Source: Rhodococcus opacus
GTDB taxonomy: Bacteria; Actinomycetota; Actinomycetes; Mycobacteriales; Mycobacteriaceae
Assembly (NCBI RefSeq): GCF_012396235.1
Contig: NZ_JAAXPA010000027.1
Span: 46,757 to 110,756 of the forward strand
Direction of reading: 5' to 3'
DNA length: 64,000 nt
The notes under the pieces were generated by a model, which saw only the letters and a list, made by a program, of their open reading frames with translations, was not told where the DNA came from and did not search any database. Shown piece after piece: positions 56,042 to 63,683 of this stretch (position 1 is the stretch's first letter; the number at the start of each line of letters is the position of its first letter). Made by a program: the position numbers and the translations under genes.

Positions 56042-56776
56042 ATGCCCAATAGTAACACCACGCATGAAGTGCTTACCGCGGTGTTCCAGGTTCGCCACTT
56101 CCCCGACCACATCACCGCAGGTCAAGGCGGTGATGCGCGTCACGCGGCGGGCACCGGTGAGCTCGCCGTGCTGCTGTGGCAACGGGCCCTCGATCCCCAG
56201 GCGGGCGCCTGGTCCCTACCCGGCGGACTGCTCCACGAGAACGAGGACCTCACCACGTCCGCGCGACGCCAGCTGGCCGAGAAGGTGGACGTGCAGGAGG
56301 TCTCCCACCTCGAGCAGCTGTCGGTGTTCAGCGATCCGCATCGAGTGCCGGGCCCGCGCACCATCGCGTCGACCTTCCTCGGGCTCGTGCCCCTCCCCGC
56401 CGACCCGCAGCTGCCGCCGGACACCGCGTGGCACCCGGTGTCCGCGCTCCCCGAGATGGCGTTCGACCACGGCACCGTCGTCCGGCACGCCCGGACCCGC
56501 CTCGCGGCCAAGCTCTCCTACACCAACATCGCGTTCGGTTTGGCCCCCGACGAGTTCTCCATGTCGACGCTGCGTGAGATCTACTGCGCCGCACTCGGGT
56601 ACCAGGTGGATGCGACCAATCTCCAGCGCGTCCTCGGACGACGTGGGGTGCTGACTCCTACCGGGAACACGGCACCGTCGGGCCGCACCGGTGGGCGCCC
56701 GGCCGCGCTCTACCGGTTCACCGACTCCACGCTGCGGGTGACGGACGAGTTCGCGGCGCTTCGACCGCCGAGCTGA
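56042..56776 (+). CDS. nrtR: NrtR-type Nudix transcriptional repressor of NAD biosynthesis
   Basis: The 244-residue protein has a Nudix domain (about residues 5-150) followed by a winged helix (about 160-235), with LREIYCAALGYQVDATNLQRVLGRRGVL. The Nudix box reads GGLLHENEDLTTSARRQLAEKVDV. Against GX5EX7REUXEEXGU it has lost the E after R and the second E of EE, so hydrolase activity is probably absent. NrtR proteins sense ADP-ribose and repress nad genes. It is divergent from nadABC with a perfect operator. Confidence 0.93.
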   Translation: MPNSNTTHEVLTAVFQVRHFPDHITAGQGGDARHAAGTGELAVLLWQRALDPQAGAWSLPGGLLHENEDLTTSARRQLAEKVDVQEVSHLEQLSVFSDPHRVPGPRTIASTFLGLVPLPADPQLPPDTAWHPVSALPEMAFDHGTVVRHARTRLAAKLSYTNIAFGLAPDEFSMSTLREIYCAALGYQVDATNLQRVLGRRGVLTPTGNTAPSGRTGGRPAALYRFTDSTLRVTDEFAALRPPS

Positions 56777-56817
56777 CCCCGCGCGTCAGGCCGCCTCCAC
56801 ACGTCAGGGCGTCGGGC

Positions 56818-57417
56818 TCACGCCTGGGCGAGACCCCGCCAGAACGTGTCCGATGCGGCGGTGACGACTTCGTCCACCGGCGCGCCGTCGAGCATTCCGC
56901 CGGCGGCCAGGGTCGCGATCCCGTGGAACGTCGCGAACGCGATGAGGGCGATGCGCGACGCGTCCCCGGGTCCGATGTCGCCCGCGGCCTGGGCCTCGGT
57001 GACGATACGGACCGTCAGGTCCATCGAGGCGTGGCCGGCCTCCACGACCTGGGAGGCGGCTCCGGGCGCGTGCTTGTTGCCGTACATCAGGGCCAGCAAC
57101 TCGCGATGCTCGAGCGCGAAGCTCACGTAGGCGCCGGCGAGCGCGGCGAAGCGGGCCCGGGCGTGGGGTTCCGCCTCCTCGACCGCGCGTTCGAGAGCAG
57201 CGGTGAGGCGCAGGAAACCGGACTCCGCGAGTGCGTCGAGCAGCGCCTGACGGTCCCGGAAGTGCTTGCTGGGTGCGGCGTGACTGACCCCGGCCTCACG
57301 AGCGAGCTGCCGGAGGGAGAGTCCGTCGACACCGTCCTTCTCGAGCGTGCTCTCGGCGCGCGCGAGCAGCACCCGACGAAGACTCCCGTGGTGGTAGGGC
57401 TGTTCGGCGACGGACAT
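56818..57417 (-). CDS. TetR family transcriptional regulator
   Basis: The 199-residue protein starts MSVAEQPYHHGSLRRVLLARAE. Its HTH is LSLRQLAREAGVSHAAPSKHFRDRQALL, of the type often followed by a TetR_C WHG-like domain. It is divergent from an SDR gene with an operator at 57435-57453 and is its likely repressor. The GNKHAPGA segment sits in the ligand-binding half. The ligand is unknown. Confidence 0.92.
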   Translation of the reverse strand: MSVAEQPYHHGSLRRVLLARAESTLEKDGVDGLSLRQLAREAGVSHAAPSKHFRDRQALLDALAESGFLRLTAALERAVEEAEPHARARFAALAGAYVSFALEHRELLALMYGNKHAPGAASQVVEAGHASMDLTVRIVTEAQAAGDIGPGDASRIALIAFATFHGIATLAAGGMLDGAPVDEVVTAASDTFWRGLAQA

Positions 57418-57434
57418 GCCGCCAGCCTAGCAAA

Positions 57435-57453
57435 ATGTTGTCATTGACTACAT
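57435..57453. promoter_or_regulatory. TetR operator, near-perfect 19-bp palindrome, with partial second site
   Basis: The sequence ATGTTGTCATTGACTACAT reads ATGT-N-GTCA-N-TGAC-N-ACAT, symmetric at every fixed position. A second copy of its right half, TGACTACAT, lies at 57463-57471, 18 bp further on. It sits between the divergent TetR (start 57417) and SDR (start 57500) genes. Confidence 0.8.
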
Positions 57454-57499
57454 AGATGACACTGACTACATTCGAGGCACCCCACCGCTAGGAGCAGAC

Positions 57500-58312
57500 A
57501 TGGCCTTCGACGTATCCGGAACCACCGTCCTCATCACCGGCGCGAGCGCGGGCCTCGGTGTCGAATTCGCCCGCCGGTTCGCCGAGCGGGGAGCAGATCT
57601 CGTTCTCGTCGCCCGCCGCGCCGACCGCCTCGAACAACTCGCCACCGAACTCCGCGCCGCGCACCACGTGTCGGTCACCGTGCTCCCGTTCGACCTTGCG
57701 ACACAAGGTGCCGGCGAGCGGTTGCGCAGCGAACTCACCGCCCGCGACATCCGCGTCGACTCACTGATCAACAACGCGGGATTCGGGACGCACGGAGATT
57801 TCGCTTCCGCCGACCTGGAGCGCCTCACCTCCGAGATCCAGCTCAACGTCACCACCCTCGTCGAGCTGTCGCACACGTTCCTGCCCGACCTGCTCCGGGG
57901 ACGCGGCGCACTCGTGAACGTCGCGAGCACCGCAGCGTTCCAGCCGACTCCGGGCATGGCCGTCTACGGGGCGACGAAGGCGTTCGTCCTCAATTTCACG
58001 GAGGCGTTGTGGGCCGAGGCGCGAGGCACGGGCCTCACCGTGCTCGCCGTCTGCCCGGGCCCCACCCGCACCGAGTTCTTCGACGTCGTCGGCTCCGAGG
58101 ACGCCGCCGTCGGCCGCATGCAGACCGCGGATCAGGTGGTCACGACAGCGCTGCGTGCCCTGGACCGGCGCAGCACCCCGCCGAGCGTCGTCTCCGGGCT
58201 GATGAACTGGGTGTCGTCGGTCAGCACCCGGTTCGCGACCCGCCGCATCGGCGCTCTCGCCAGCGGGCGCCTCCTCGGTGACGTACGGATGCGGACCTCG
58301 GTCACGAGGTAA
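57500..58312 (+). CDS. Short-chain dehydrogenase/reductase
   Basis: The 270-residue protein has the cofactor motif TGASAGLGVEFA, ARRADR (Arg residues favour NADP), INNAG and the catalytic Ser/Tyr/Lys in NVASTAAFQP and YGATKAFV. A C-terminal amphipathic stretch (WVSSVSTRFATRRIG) may touch the membrane. ATG 57500 follows AGGAG. It is the likely target of the divergent TetR. The substrate is unknown; ketoacyl or lipid oxidoreductase function is possible. Confidence 0.92.
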   Translation: MAFDVSGTTVLITGASAGLGVEFARRFAERGADLVLVARRADRLEQLATELRAAHHVSVTVLPFDLATQGAGERLRSELTARDIRVDSLINNAGFGTHGDFASADLERLTSEIQLNVTTLVELSHTFLPDLLRGRGALVNVASTAAFQPTPGMAVYGATKAFVLNFTEALWAEARGTGLTVLAVCPGPTRTEFFDVVGSEDAAVGRMQTADQVVTTALRALDRRSTPPSVVSGLMNWVSSVSTRFATRRIGALASGRLLGDVRMRTSVTR

Positions 58313-58859
58313 CGGTCGCGTCGCGCTCCTCCGGCTCGTCGAGTTCGACCGGGGGATCGCTGACACCGAGATCGTCGTACGGGTTGAGCGCGGCGAGCAC
58401 CAACGTCACCGCGCAGGCGACGAGGGGCTGGAAGATCAGCACCAGCAGGGTCCCGATTCCCGGCGCGACCGCCACGACGGTGCCTGCGGTCGAGGTGTCG
58501 GGGTCGGGGAACCGCAGCGCAGCCACGCCGATTCCACCGAGCGCCATCACCCCGGCCCCGACCACACTGCCTGCCAGGACCGCGCCCAGCGCCACCGGGC
58601 CGCGACTCGTCCGCGCCGTCCACGCCGCGACCGCGGTGAGGATGCCGACCACCAGGCCCGCGCAGGCGAACATCCCGATCGCGTCGAACCGGTGCAGGCT
58701 CTCCCCTGTCAGCGACACCCCACGGTCGGGGGCGACCACCAGCAGGTGCTCGGGCGGTGCGAGGACTCCCCACAACACCCCGGCGAGCGCGCTCGCCACC
58801 ACCGTCCCGCAGAAGATTCCGGCGGCAGATCGAAGCCTGAAGCGCGGGAGCGTGGTCAC
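58302..58859 (-). CDS. DUF2567 membrane protein
   Basis: The 185-residue protein has four predicted helices (about residues 10-30, 55-78, 85-108 and 130-158) and an acidic tail ending in EPEERDATVT. It matches the DUF2567 protein next to bsaP/bioB in mycobacteria (Rv1591). Function is unknown. It follows the bsaP gene by 10 bp and its end overlaps the convergent SDR by 11 bp. The GTG at 58859 gives the likely start. Confidence 0.82.
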   Translation of the reverse strand: MTTLPRFRLRSAAGIFCGTVVASALAGVLWGVLAPPEHLLVVAPDRGVSLTGESLHRFDAIGMFACAGLVVGILTAVAAWTARTSRGPVALGAVLAGSVVGAGVMALGGIGVAALRFPDPDTSTAGTVVAVAPGIGTLLVLIFQPLVACAVTLVLAALNPYDDLGVSDPPVELDEPEERDATVTS

Positions 58860-58869
58860 CCGTCCGACG

Positions 58870-59157
58870 CTACCGCCGTCCGCCGTAGATCGAGTCGAAC
58901 ACACCGTGGCGGGAACATTTCGCCCACCAGCCGTCCGGGCTGATCTGCACCACCATCCGGCGGCCGCACGCCTCGCAGAAGCGGGGCGGCTCCAGCCCCA
59001 GCTGCGCGGCGGTGGGGACCGCGTCGTCCACACCGGCCACCACGCGGCGGCCGGTGTACGGGTTGTAGCGCTCCTCGGTGCCGTCGACCCGATCCTCGGG
59101 GCGGTCGACCCGATCCTCGGGGCGGTCGCCCATGGTCGCCTCGGCCCGGATCGTCAC
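58870..59157 (-). CDS. bsaP: Biotin synthase auxiliary protein BsaP
   Basis: The product has 95 residues from GTG 59157 (87 from ATG 59133). Its conserved part is YNPYTGRRVV, then FCEACGRRMVVQ and WWAKCSRHG, a cysteine/histidine set that can hold an iron-sulfur cluster. The M. tuberculosis homologue Rv1590 was reported to be needed for biotin synthase activity. The start overlaps the bioB stop (GTGA), so both are coupled. The N-terminus carries a perfect 21-bp duplication (DRPEDRV twice). Confidence 0.88.
   Translation of the reverse strand: MTIRAEATMGDRPEDRVDRPEDRVDGTEERYNPYTGRRVVAGVDDAVPTAAQLGLEPPRFCEACGRRMVVQISPDGWWAKCSRHGVFDSIYGGRR
59083..59124. repeat. Perfect 21-bp tandem duplication at the bsaP 5' end
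   Basis: Two identical 21-bp units (59083-59103 and 59104-59124), each with GTCGACCCGATCCTCGGGG, lie in frame in the bsaP N-terminus and encode DRPEDRV twice. Confidence 0.9.
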
Positions 59158-60167
59158 AGGGTGTCGTTCAGTGCCTTGATCGGCATCTGCAGATCGACGA
59201 GCAGGTCGAGGTCCTGTTCGGCCGGGCGGCCGAGGGTCGTGAGGTAGTTGCCGACGATGACGGCGTTGATGCCGCCGAGGATGCCCTGCTTGGCTCCGAG
59301 GTCCCCGAGCGTGATCTCGCGACCGCCTGCGAAGCGGAGGATGGTGCGGGGCAGCGCGAGGCGGAACGCGGCGACCGACTTGAGGGCCTCGCTCGCGGGC
59401 AGGACCTCGAGGTCGCCGAACGGGGTTCCAGGACGCGGGTTGAGGAAGTTCAGCGGCACCTCGTCGGGTTCGAGTTCGGCCAGGTTGGCCGCGAACTCGG
59501 CGCGCTGCTCGAGGCTCTCGCCCATGCCGAGGATGCCGCCGCAGCACACCTCCATGCCCGCTTCGCGCACCATGCGGAGGGTGTTCCAGCGCTCGTCCCA
59601 CGTGTGGGTGGTGACGACGTTCGGGAAGTGGGACTTCGACGTCTCCAGGTTGTGGTTGTAGCGGTGCACACCCATCGCGGCGAGCTGGTCGACCTGCTCC
59701 TGGGTGAGCATGCCCAGCGAGCAGGCGATCTGGATGTCGACCTCGTTGCGGATCGCCTCGATGCCGGCAGCGACCTGGGCGAGCAGCCGCTCGTCGGGGC
59801 CGCGGACGGCGGCGACGATGCAGAATTCGCTGGCGCCGGACTTGGCGGTCTGCTTGGCGGCCTCCACGAGCGACGGGATGTCGAGCCACGCCGCGCGGAC
59901 CGGCGACTGGAACAGGCCGGACTGCGAGCAGAAGTGGCAGTCCTCGGGGCAGCCGCCGGTCTTGAGGCTGATGATGCCCTCGACCTCGACCTCGGGACCG
60001 CACCACTTCATGCGCACGTCGTGCGCGAGGGCGAGCAGTTCCTCCAGCCGATCGTCGGGAAGTTGCAGGACCTCGAGCACCTGACTCTCGTTCAGCGCGT
60101 CACCGCGCTCGAGAACCTGCTCACGCGCGAGGGCGAGGATATCTGTCTGTACCGGGGCCGATGTCAC
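59154..60167 (-). CDS. bioB: Biotin synthase
   Basis: The 337-residue radical-SAM enzyme has the CxxxCxxC motif in GGCPEDCHFCSQS, the ribose/SAM elements YNHNLETS and GILGMGES, and the conserved Arg in RFAGGRE. It inserts sulfur into dethiobiotin. GTG 60167 follows AGGAG with six bases. It is followed by coupled bsaP and is divergent from a BioQ-like regulator with operator sites between. bioA, bioF and bioD are not here. Confidence 0.97.
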   Translation of the reverse strand: MTSAPVQTDILALAREQVLERGDALNESQVLEVLQLPDDRLEELLALAHDVRMKWCGPEVEVEGIISLKTGGCPEDCHFCSQSGLFQSPVRAAWLDIPSLVEAAKQTAKSGASEFCIVAAVRGPDERLLAQVAAGIEAIRNEVDIQIACSLGMLTQEQVDQLAAMGVHRYNHNLETSKSHFPNVVTTHTWDERWNTLRMVREAGMEVCCGGILGMGESLEQRAEFAANLAELEPDEVPLNFLNPRPGTPFGDLEVLPASEALKSVAAFRLALPRTILRFAGGREITLGDLGAKQGILGGINAVIVGNYLTTLGRPAEQDLDLLVDLQMPIKALNDTL

Positions 60168-60225
60168 ACGTATCTCCTGGAAAACGGGGCCGATCACGTG
60201 CTGTGAATCGACTGGACCGAAAAAT

Positions 60226-60254
60226 TGAACACCGTACAAGTTGAACGGTGTTCA
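60226..60254. promoter_or_regulatory. Double BioQ-type operator
   Basis: A perfect TGAAC-GGT-GTTCA lies at 60242-60254, and an imperfect TGAAC-ACC-GTACA 16 bp away at 60226-60238. Together TGAACACCGT and ACGGTGTTCA also form a larger inverted repeat. The pattern TGAAC-N3-GTTCA resembles the BioQ motif known from corynebacteria and mycobacteria. Confidence 0.85.
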
Positions 60255-60321
60255 CGTTAGATCCGTGGTGGAATACTGTCAAAGCCGAAGCGGGCTTTCG
60301 ACAAGATTGGGAGATCACACA

Positions 60322-60951
60322 GTGCAGTTGCGACGCGGCGACGTACTCGACGGCGCAATGGCCATCCTCGACGAGTTCGGCCTCGCCGACCTCACGATGC
60401 GCAGACTCGCGACGGCCCTCGGCGTGCAGCCGGGTGCGCTGTACTGGCATTTCCCCAACAAGCAGACCCTGCTCGGGGCCCTCGCCGACAAGATCCTCGA
60501 AGACGTCGACGCACCGGTCACGGCCCCCGGCTGGGACGCGGAGTTCACCGAACTGGCCCACCGGCTCCGCACCGCACTGCTCGCCCACCGCGACGGCGCC
60601 GAACTGGTCTCCGCCACGTATGCGTCCCGCATGACCAACTCCCGGGTCCGGGAAAGCTTCGCCGCAGTCGGTCTGCGATCCGGACTGTCCCGCGAACACG
60701 CGGAACTGTCGTCCTACTCGCTGCTGTACTACGTCCTCGGCCACACGGTCGACGAGCAGTCGCGGGCGCAGATGGAGTCGGCCGGCGCCCTCACCCGGGC
60801 GGCCCTCTCCCCCGACGCCCCGCAGTCCCCGATCGCGGCGTACGACGAGGATCTCCTCGCCGGCGATCCCGCGGTCCGGTTCGACTTCGGCCTGTCGCTG
60901 TTCGTCGACGGAATTCGCGCACGACTGAAAGACTCCGCCCACCGCCCCTGA
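60322..60951 (+). CDS. bioQ: BioQ-like TetR repressor of biotin genes
   Basis: The 209-residue protein starts at GTG 60322 after GGGAGA and has the HTH LTMRRLATALGVQPGALYWHFPNKQTLLGALADKIL with a C-terminal TetR_C domain. It is divergent from bioB, with two BioQ-type boxes in between, which supports the assignment over other TetR types. An upstream TTG at 60241 would add 27 residues and would overlap the operator. Confidence 0.88.
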   Translation: MQLRRGDVLDGAMAILDEFGLADLTMRRLATALGVQPGALYWHFPNKQTLLGALADKILEDVDAPVTAPGWDAEFTELAHRLRTALLAHRDGAELVSATYASRMTNSRVRESFAAVGLRSGLSREHAELSSYSLLYYVLGHTVDEQSRAQMESAGALTRAALSPDAPQSPIAAYDEDLLAGDPAVRFDFGLSLFVDGIRARLKDSAHRP

Positions 60952-61028
60952 GCGCGCACAATTGAGTCGACGCCGCGTCGGCCACTCGAGGACCGCGCGG
61001 CGCCTCCGACGGCCCAGGGACGGACGCG

Positions 61029-62162
61029 ATGACGTCTTCGCTCGGCCGCCGCACCGGAACGGTTCTCGCGGCGGCACTCGCACTGTCGCTCCTCGGCGCG
61101 CCCACCCCGGCGGCAGCACAGACTGCGGGCGGCGATCCGGGTGCCGTCGTCGTCGCGACGCCGGTGGCGCCGGACGCGCGGCCTCCGGGCGTCGCCGACG
61201 CCACGTACGTCACCTACTGGACGACGGGGCCGATGAACGAACCCGCGCTCAGCACCGGCGCGGTCCTACTGCCCCCCGGTGAGGCGCCGCCCGGCGGGTG
61301 GCCCGTCGTGTCCTGGGCCCACGGAACGGTCGGCATCGCCGACAAGTGCGCGCCGACGGTGACGGGAAAACTCGTCGGACCGTACGTCCAGCACTGGCTC
61401 GACCAGGGCTACGCCGTCGTCGCAACGGATTACGTCGGCCTCGGCACACCCGGTGTGCACCCGTACCTGGACGGCCCGACGGAGGCGCACAGCGTGATCG
61501 ACATGGTGCGCGCGGCGCGGACCGTCACGCCGTCCCTGTCGAACCGGTGGGTCGCAATCGGCCAATCGCAGGGCGGTCACGCCGCTCTCGTCGCCGCCTC
61601 GATGGCCACCACGTACGCACCCGACCTCGACTTCCGCGGCACCGTCGCCACCGGCGCCCCGTCCAATCTGGAGAACCTCGCACCGCTCGTCGGCCCCGGA
61701 TTCCCACAGCTCCCCCTGACCGGGAGCACGGTGTTCGTGGCGTACGCGCTCGCCGGATTGCGTGCGTCGCGGCCCGACCTCGATATCGACAGCTACCTCA
61801 CACCGCTCGGCGTCGACGTCCTGAATCGCGTCGAATCGCTCTGCTACGAAGAGGCGGCCCCGCAACTCGACGGGATCTCGATCGGCCAGTTGATGTCCCG
61901 CCCCCTCGACGACCCGGCGGTCCTGGCGGCGCTGCGCATCACGCTGGGAGTTCCCGTGCGGGGCTACGACCGGCCGCTGTTCATCGGACAGGGACTGTTC
62001 GACGACGTCGTCCCCATCCCCCTCACCTGGAAACTCACGGCCGACCTCACCGCGAACGGGCAGCAGTTCGTGTTCCGGACGTATCCGACCGGCCATCTGT
62101 ACACCATGCCCGCGTCCCTGCCCGACACCAGTGCGTTCGTCCGGAGCCTTTTCGGCACGTGA
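61029..62162 (+). CDS. Secreted lipase/esterase (alpha/beta hydrolase, LIP family)
   Basis: The 377-residue protein has a Sec signal ending near APTPAAAQ (about residue 31). The alpha/beta-hydrolase core carries an oxyanion HG in VVSWAHGTVG, the nucleophile Ser in AIGQSQGGHA, a probable Asp in QGLFDDVVP and His in PTGHLYTMP. The build resembles secretory lipases of the Candida LIP type, common in mycolata. It should act on lipid or ester substrates outside the cell. It follows bioQ by 77 bp. Confidence 0.9.
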   Translation: MTSSLGRRTGTVLAAALALSLLGAPTPAAAQTAGGDPGAVVVATPVAPDARPPGVADATYVTYWTTGPMNEPALSTGAVLLPPGEAPPGGWPVVSWAHGTVGIADKCAPTVTGKLVGPYVQHWLDQGYAVVATDYVGLGTPGVHPYLDGPTEAHSVIDMVRAARTVTPSLSNRWVAIGQSQGGHAALVAASMATTYAPDLDFRGTVATGAPSNLENLAPLVGPGFPQLPLTGSTVFVAYALAGLRASRPDLDIDSYLTPLGVDVLNRVESLCYEEAAPQLDGISIGQLMSRPLDDPAVLAALRITLGVPVRGYDRPLFIGQGLFDDVVPIPLTWKLTADLTANGQQFVFRTYPTGHLYTMPASLPDTSAFVRSLFGT

Positions 62163-62168
62163 GCCACT

Positions 62169-62192
62169 GGTAAGACCACTTGACCTCTTACC
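62169..62192. promoter_or_regulatory. FadR/GntR-type operator overlapping the promoter
   Basis: GGTAAGA (62169-62175) and TCTTACC (62186-62192) are perfect inverted arms with a 10-bp spacer. TTGACC (62180-62185) lies inside and TAGTGT (62204-62209) follows at 18 bp, a probable -35/-10 pair, so binding would block transcription. The start would fall at about 62216, giving a leaderless or nearly leaderless mRNA. Confidence 0.7.
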
Positions 62193-62216
62193 TATCGCCG
62201 CCTTAGTGTCGTGGTC

Positions 62217-62954
62217 ATGATGTTCGAGCCGATCGCGCGGAAATCCGCCTCCACCGAAGTCTTCGACCAGATCACCGCGCGTGTGCTGGGCGGCGACCTC
62301 GCCGCCGGCGACGCCCTGCCGAGCGAACGACGTCTGGCCGAAGCCTTCGGGGTGTCCCGGCCCGCGGTCCGGGAGGCGATCCAGAAGCTGGCCCAGGCCG
62401 GACTCGTCGAGGTCCGGCAGGGCGACGCCACCTCGGTGCGCGACTTCCGGCAGCACGGCGGGCCCGAACTGCTGTCCCAGCTGCTGGTCCGCGACGGCGT
62501 ACCCGATTGGGCCGTGGTCCGCAGCGTCCTCGAGGCCCGGCGGATGATCGGCGTGCAGGTCGCGCGGCTCGCCGCCGGCCGGGCGACCGACGAGTCGGGT
62601 GCCGCTCTCCGCGTCGCCGTGGATCGTCTCGCCTCGGACAGCGACCCGGTCGCGCAGCAGGTCGGCGCCCTGGCCTTCTGGGAGCGCGTGGTCGACACGG
62701 CCGATTCCATCGCATTCCGGCTCATCTTCAACAGCCTCCGCAACGCGTACGAACCGACCATGACGGCGATGGCCGCCGTCATGGTCGCGGAAGTCGGCCG
62801 CACCGACCTGTACTCCCAGCTGGCGGAGGCGATCTCCGCCCACGACGAAGTCGCCGCGGCCCAGACCGCCACCACCCTCCTCGACCTCGGCACGGCGGCC
62901 GTGACCGCCGTGATCGACGCACTGCACCAACATGATTCGGAGAAGGACACATGA
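62217..62954 (+). CDS. FadR-subfamily GntR regulator
   Basis: The 245-residue protein has a GntR winged helix (about residues 10-75: LPSERRLAEAFGVSRPAVREAIQKLAQAG) and an all-helical FadR-type C-terminal domain. Starts at GTG 62211, ATG 62217 or ATG 62220 are possible; the promoter position favours a leaderless ATG. Its stop overlaps the hydroxylase gene (ATGA), so it controls its own operon through the palindrome upstream. The effector may be an acyl-CoA. Confidence 0.9.
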   Translation: MMFEPIARKSASTEVFDQITARVLGGDLAAGDALPSERRLAEAFGVSRPAVREAIQKLAQAGLVEVRQGDATSVRDFRQHGGPELLSQLLVRDGVPDWAVVRSVLEARRMIGVQVARLAAGRATDESGAALRVAVDRLASDSDPVAQQVGALAFWERVVDTADSIAFRLIFNSLRNAYEPTMTAMAAVMVAEVGRTDLYSQLAEAISAHDEVAAAQTATTLLDLGTAAVTAVIDALHQHDSEKDT

Positions 62955-63622
62955 CCACGAAACCTCCCGCAGATCGCCGCCAGCGCAGGTCGATCACCCT
63001 CCGCGACGCCGCAGACCAGTTCCGCCGCCACCCCTCCCCGTGGATGATCGGCGGCATGCTGGTCGCCGCGGTGGCCGCCCGCCTGATCGTCGGCGACTGG
63101 CAGCTGACCGATGCCGTGCTTCCGCTGGTGATGCTGGCCGTGTTCCCGTTCGCCGAATGGGTCATCCACGTCTGCATCCTGCACTGGAAGCCCCGAAAGG
63201 TCCTGGGCCTGACCGTCGATTCACTGCTCGCCCGGAAGCACCGCGAGCACCACGTCGACCCCCGGGACGTACCGCTCGTCTTCATCCCGTGGCAGACACT
63301 GATGTGGCTGATCCCGGTTCTCGTAGCCGTCTCACTGCTCGCGTTCCCGCGCACCGGACTCGGACTGACGTTCCTGGTGGTGCTGAGCGTCCTGGGTGTC
63401 CTCTACGAATGGACGCACTACCTCATCCACAGCGACTACAAGCCGAACTCCCGCCTGTACCGCGCGATCTGGCGCAACCATCGCCATCACCACTACAAGA
63501 ACGAGCACTACTGGTTCACCGTCACCACCTCGGGAACCGCCGACCGGATCCTGGGCACCGACCCCGACCCCGAATCGGTCGAGAAGTCGCCCACCGCCCG
63601 CAACCTCCACGCCGTGCGCTGA
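62951..63622 (+). CDS. Fatty acid hydroxylase/sterol desaturase superfamily membrane protein
   Basis: The 223-residue protein has four hydrophobic segments and the di-iron histidine clusters: HVCILH, KHREHHVDP, HYLIHSDY and NHRHHHYKNEH. These define the fatty acid hydroxylase superfamily (carotene hydroxylase, sterol desaturase). It probably oxidises a membrane lipid chain. It is translated together with the FadR-type regulator, which points to a fatty-acid or lipid substrate. The exact reaction is unknown. Confidence 0.88.
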   Translation: MTTKPPADRRQRRSITLRDAADQFRRHPSPWMIGGMLVAAVAARLIVGDWQLTDAVLPLVMLAVFPFAEWVIHVCILHWKPRKVLGLTVDSLLARKHREHHVDPRDVPLVFIPWQTLMWLIPVLVAVSLLAFPRTGLGLTFLVVLSVLGVLYEWTHYLIHSDYKPNSRLYRAIWRNHRHHHYKNEHYWFTVTTSGTADRILGTDPDPESVEKSPTARNLHAVR

Positions 63623-63626
63623 CGCG

Positions 63627-63672
63627 CCCGTGAGTACTTATCAACCGCCCGCGGTTAATAAGTACTCACGGG
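63627..63672. repeat. 46-bp palindromic repeat, copy 2 (also a likely terminator)
   Basis: Arms 63627-63647 and 63652-63672 (starting CCCGTGAGTACTT) flank a CCCG loop, with one mismatched pair. The element is nearly the same as copy 1 at 52441-52486. It lies 4 bp after the hydroxylase stop and 11 bp before the convergent sdhB end. Confidence 0.9.
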
Positions 63673-63683
63673 TGCCGGAGGCG

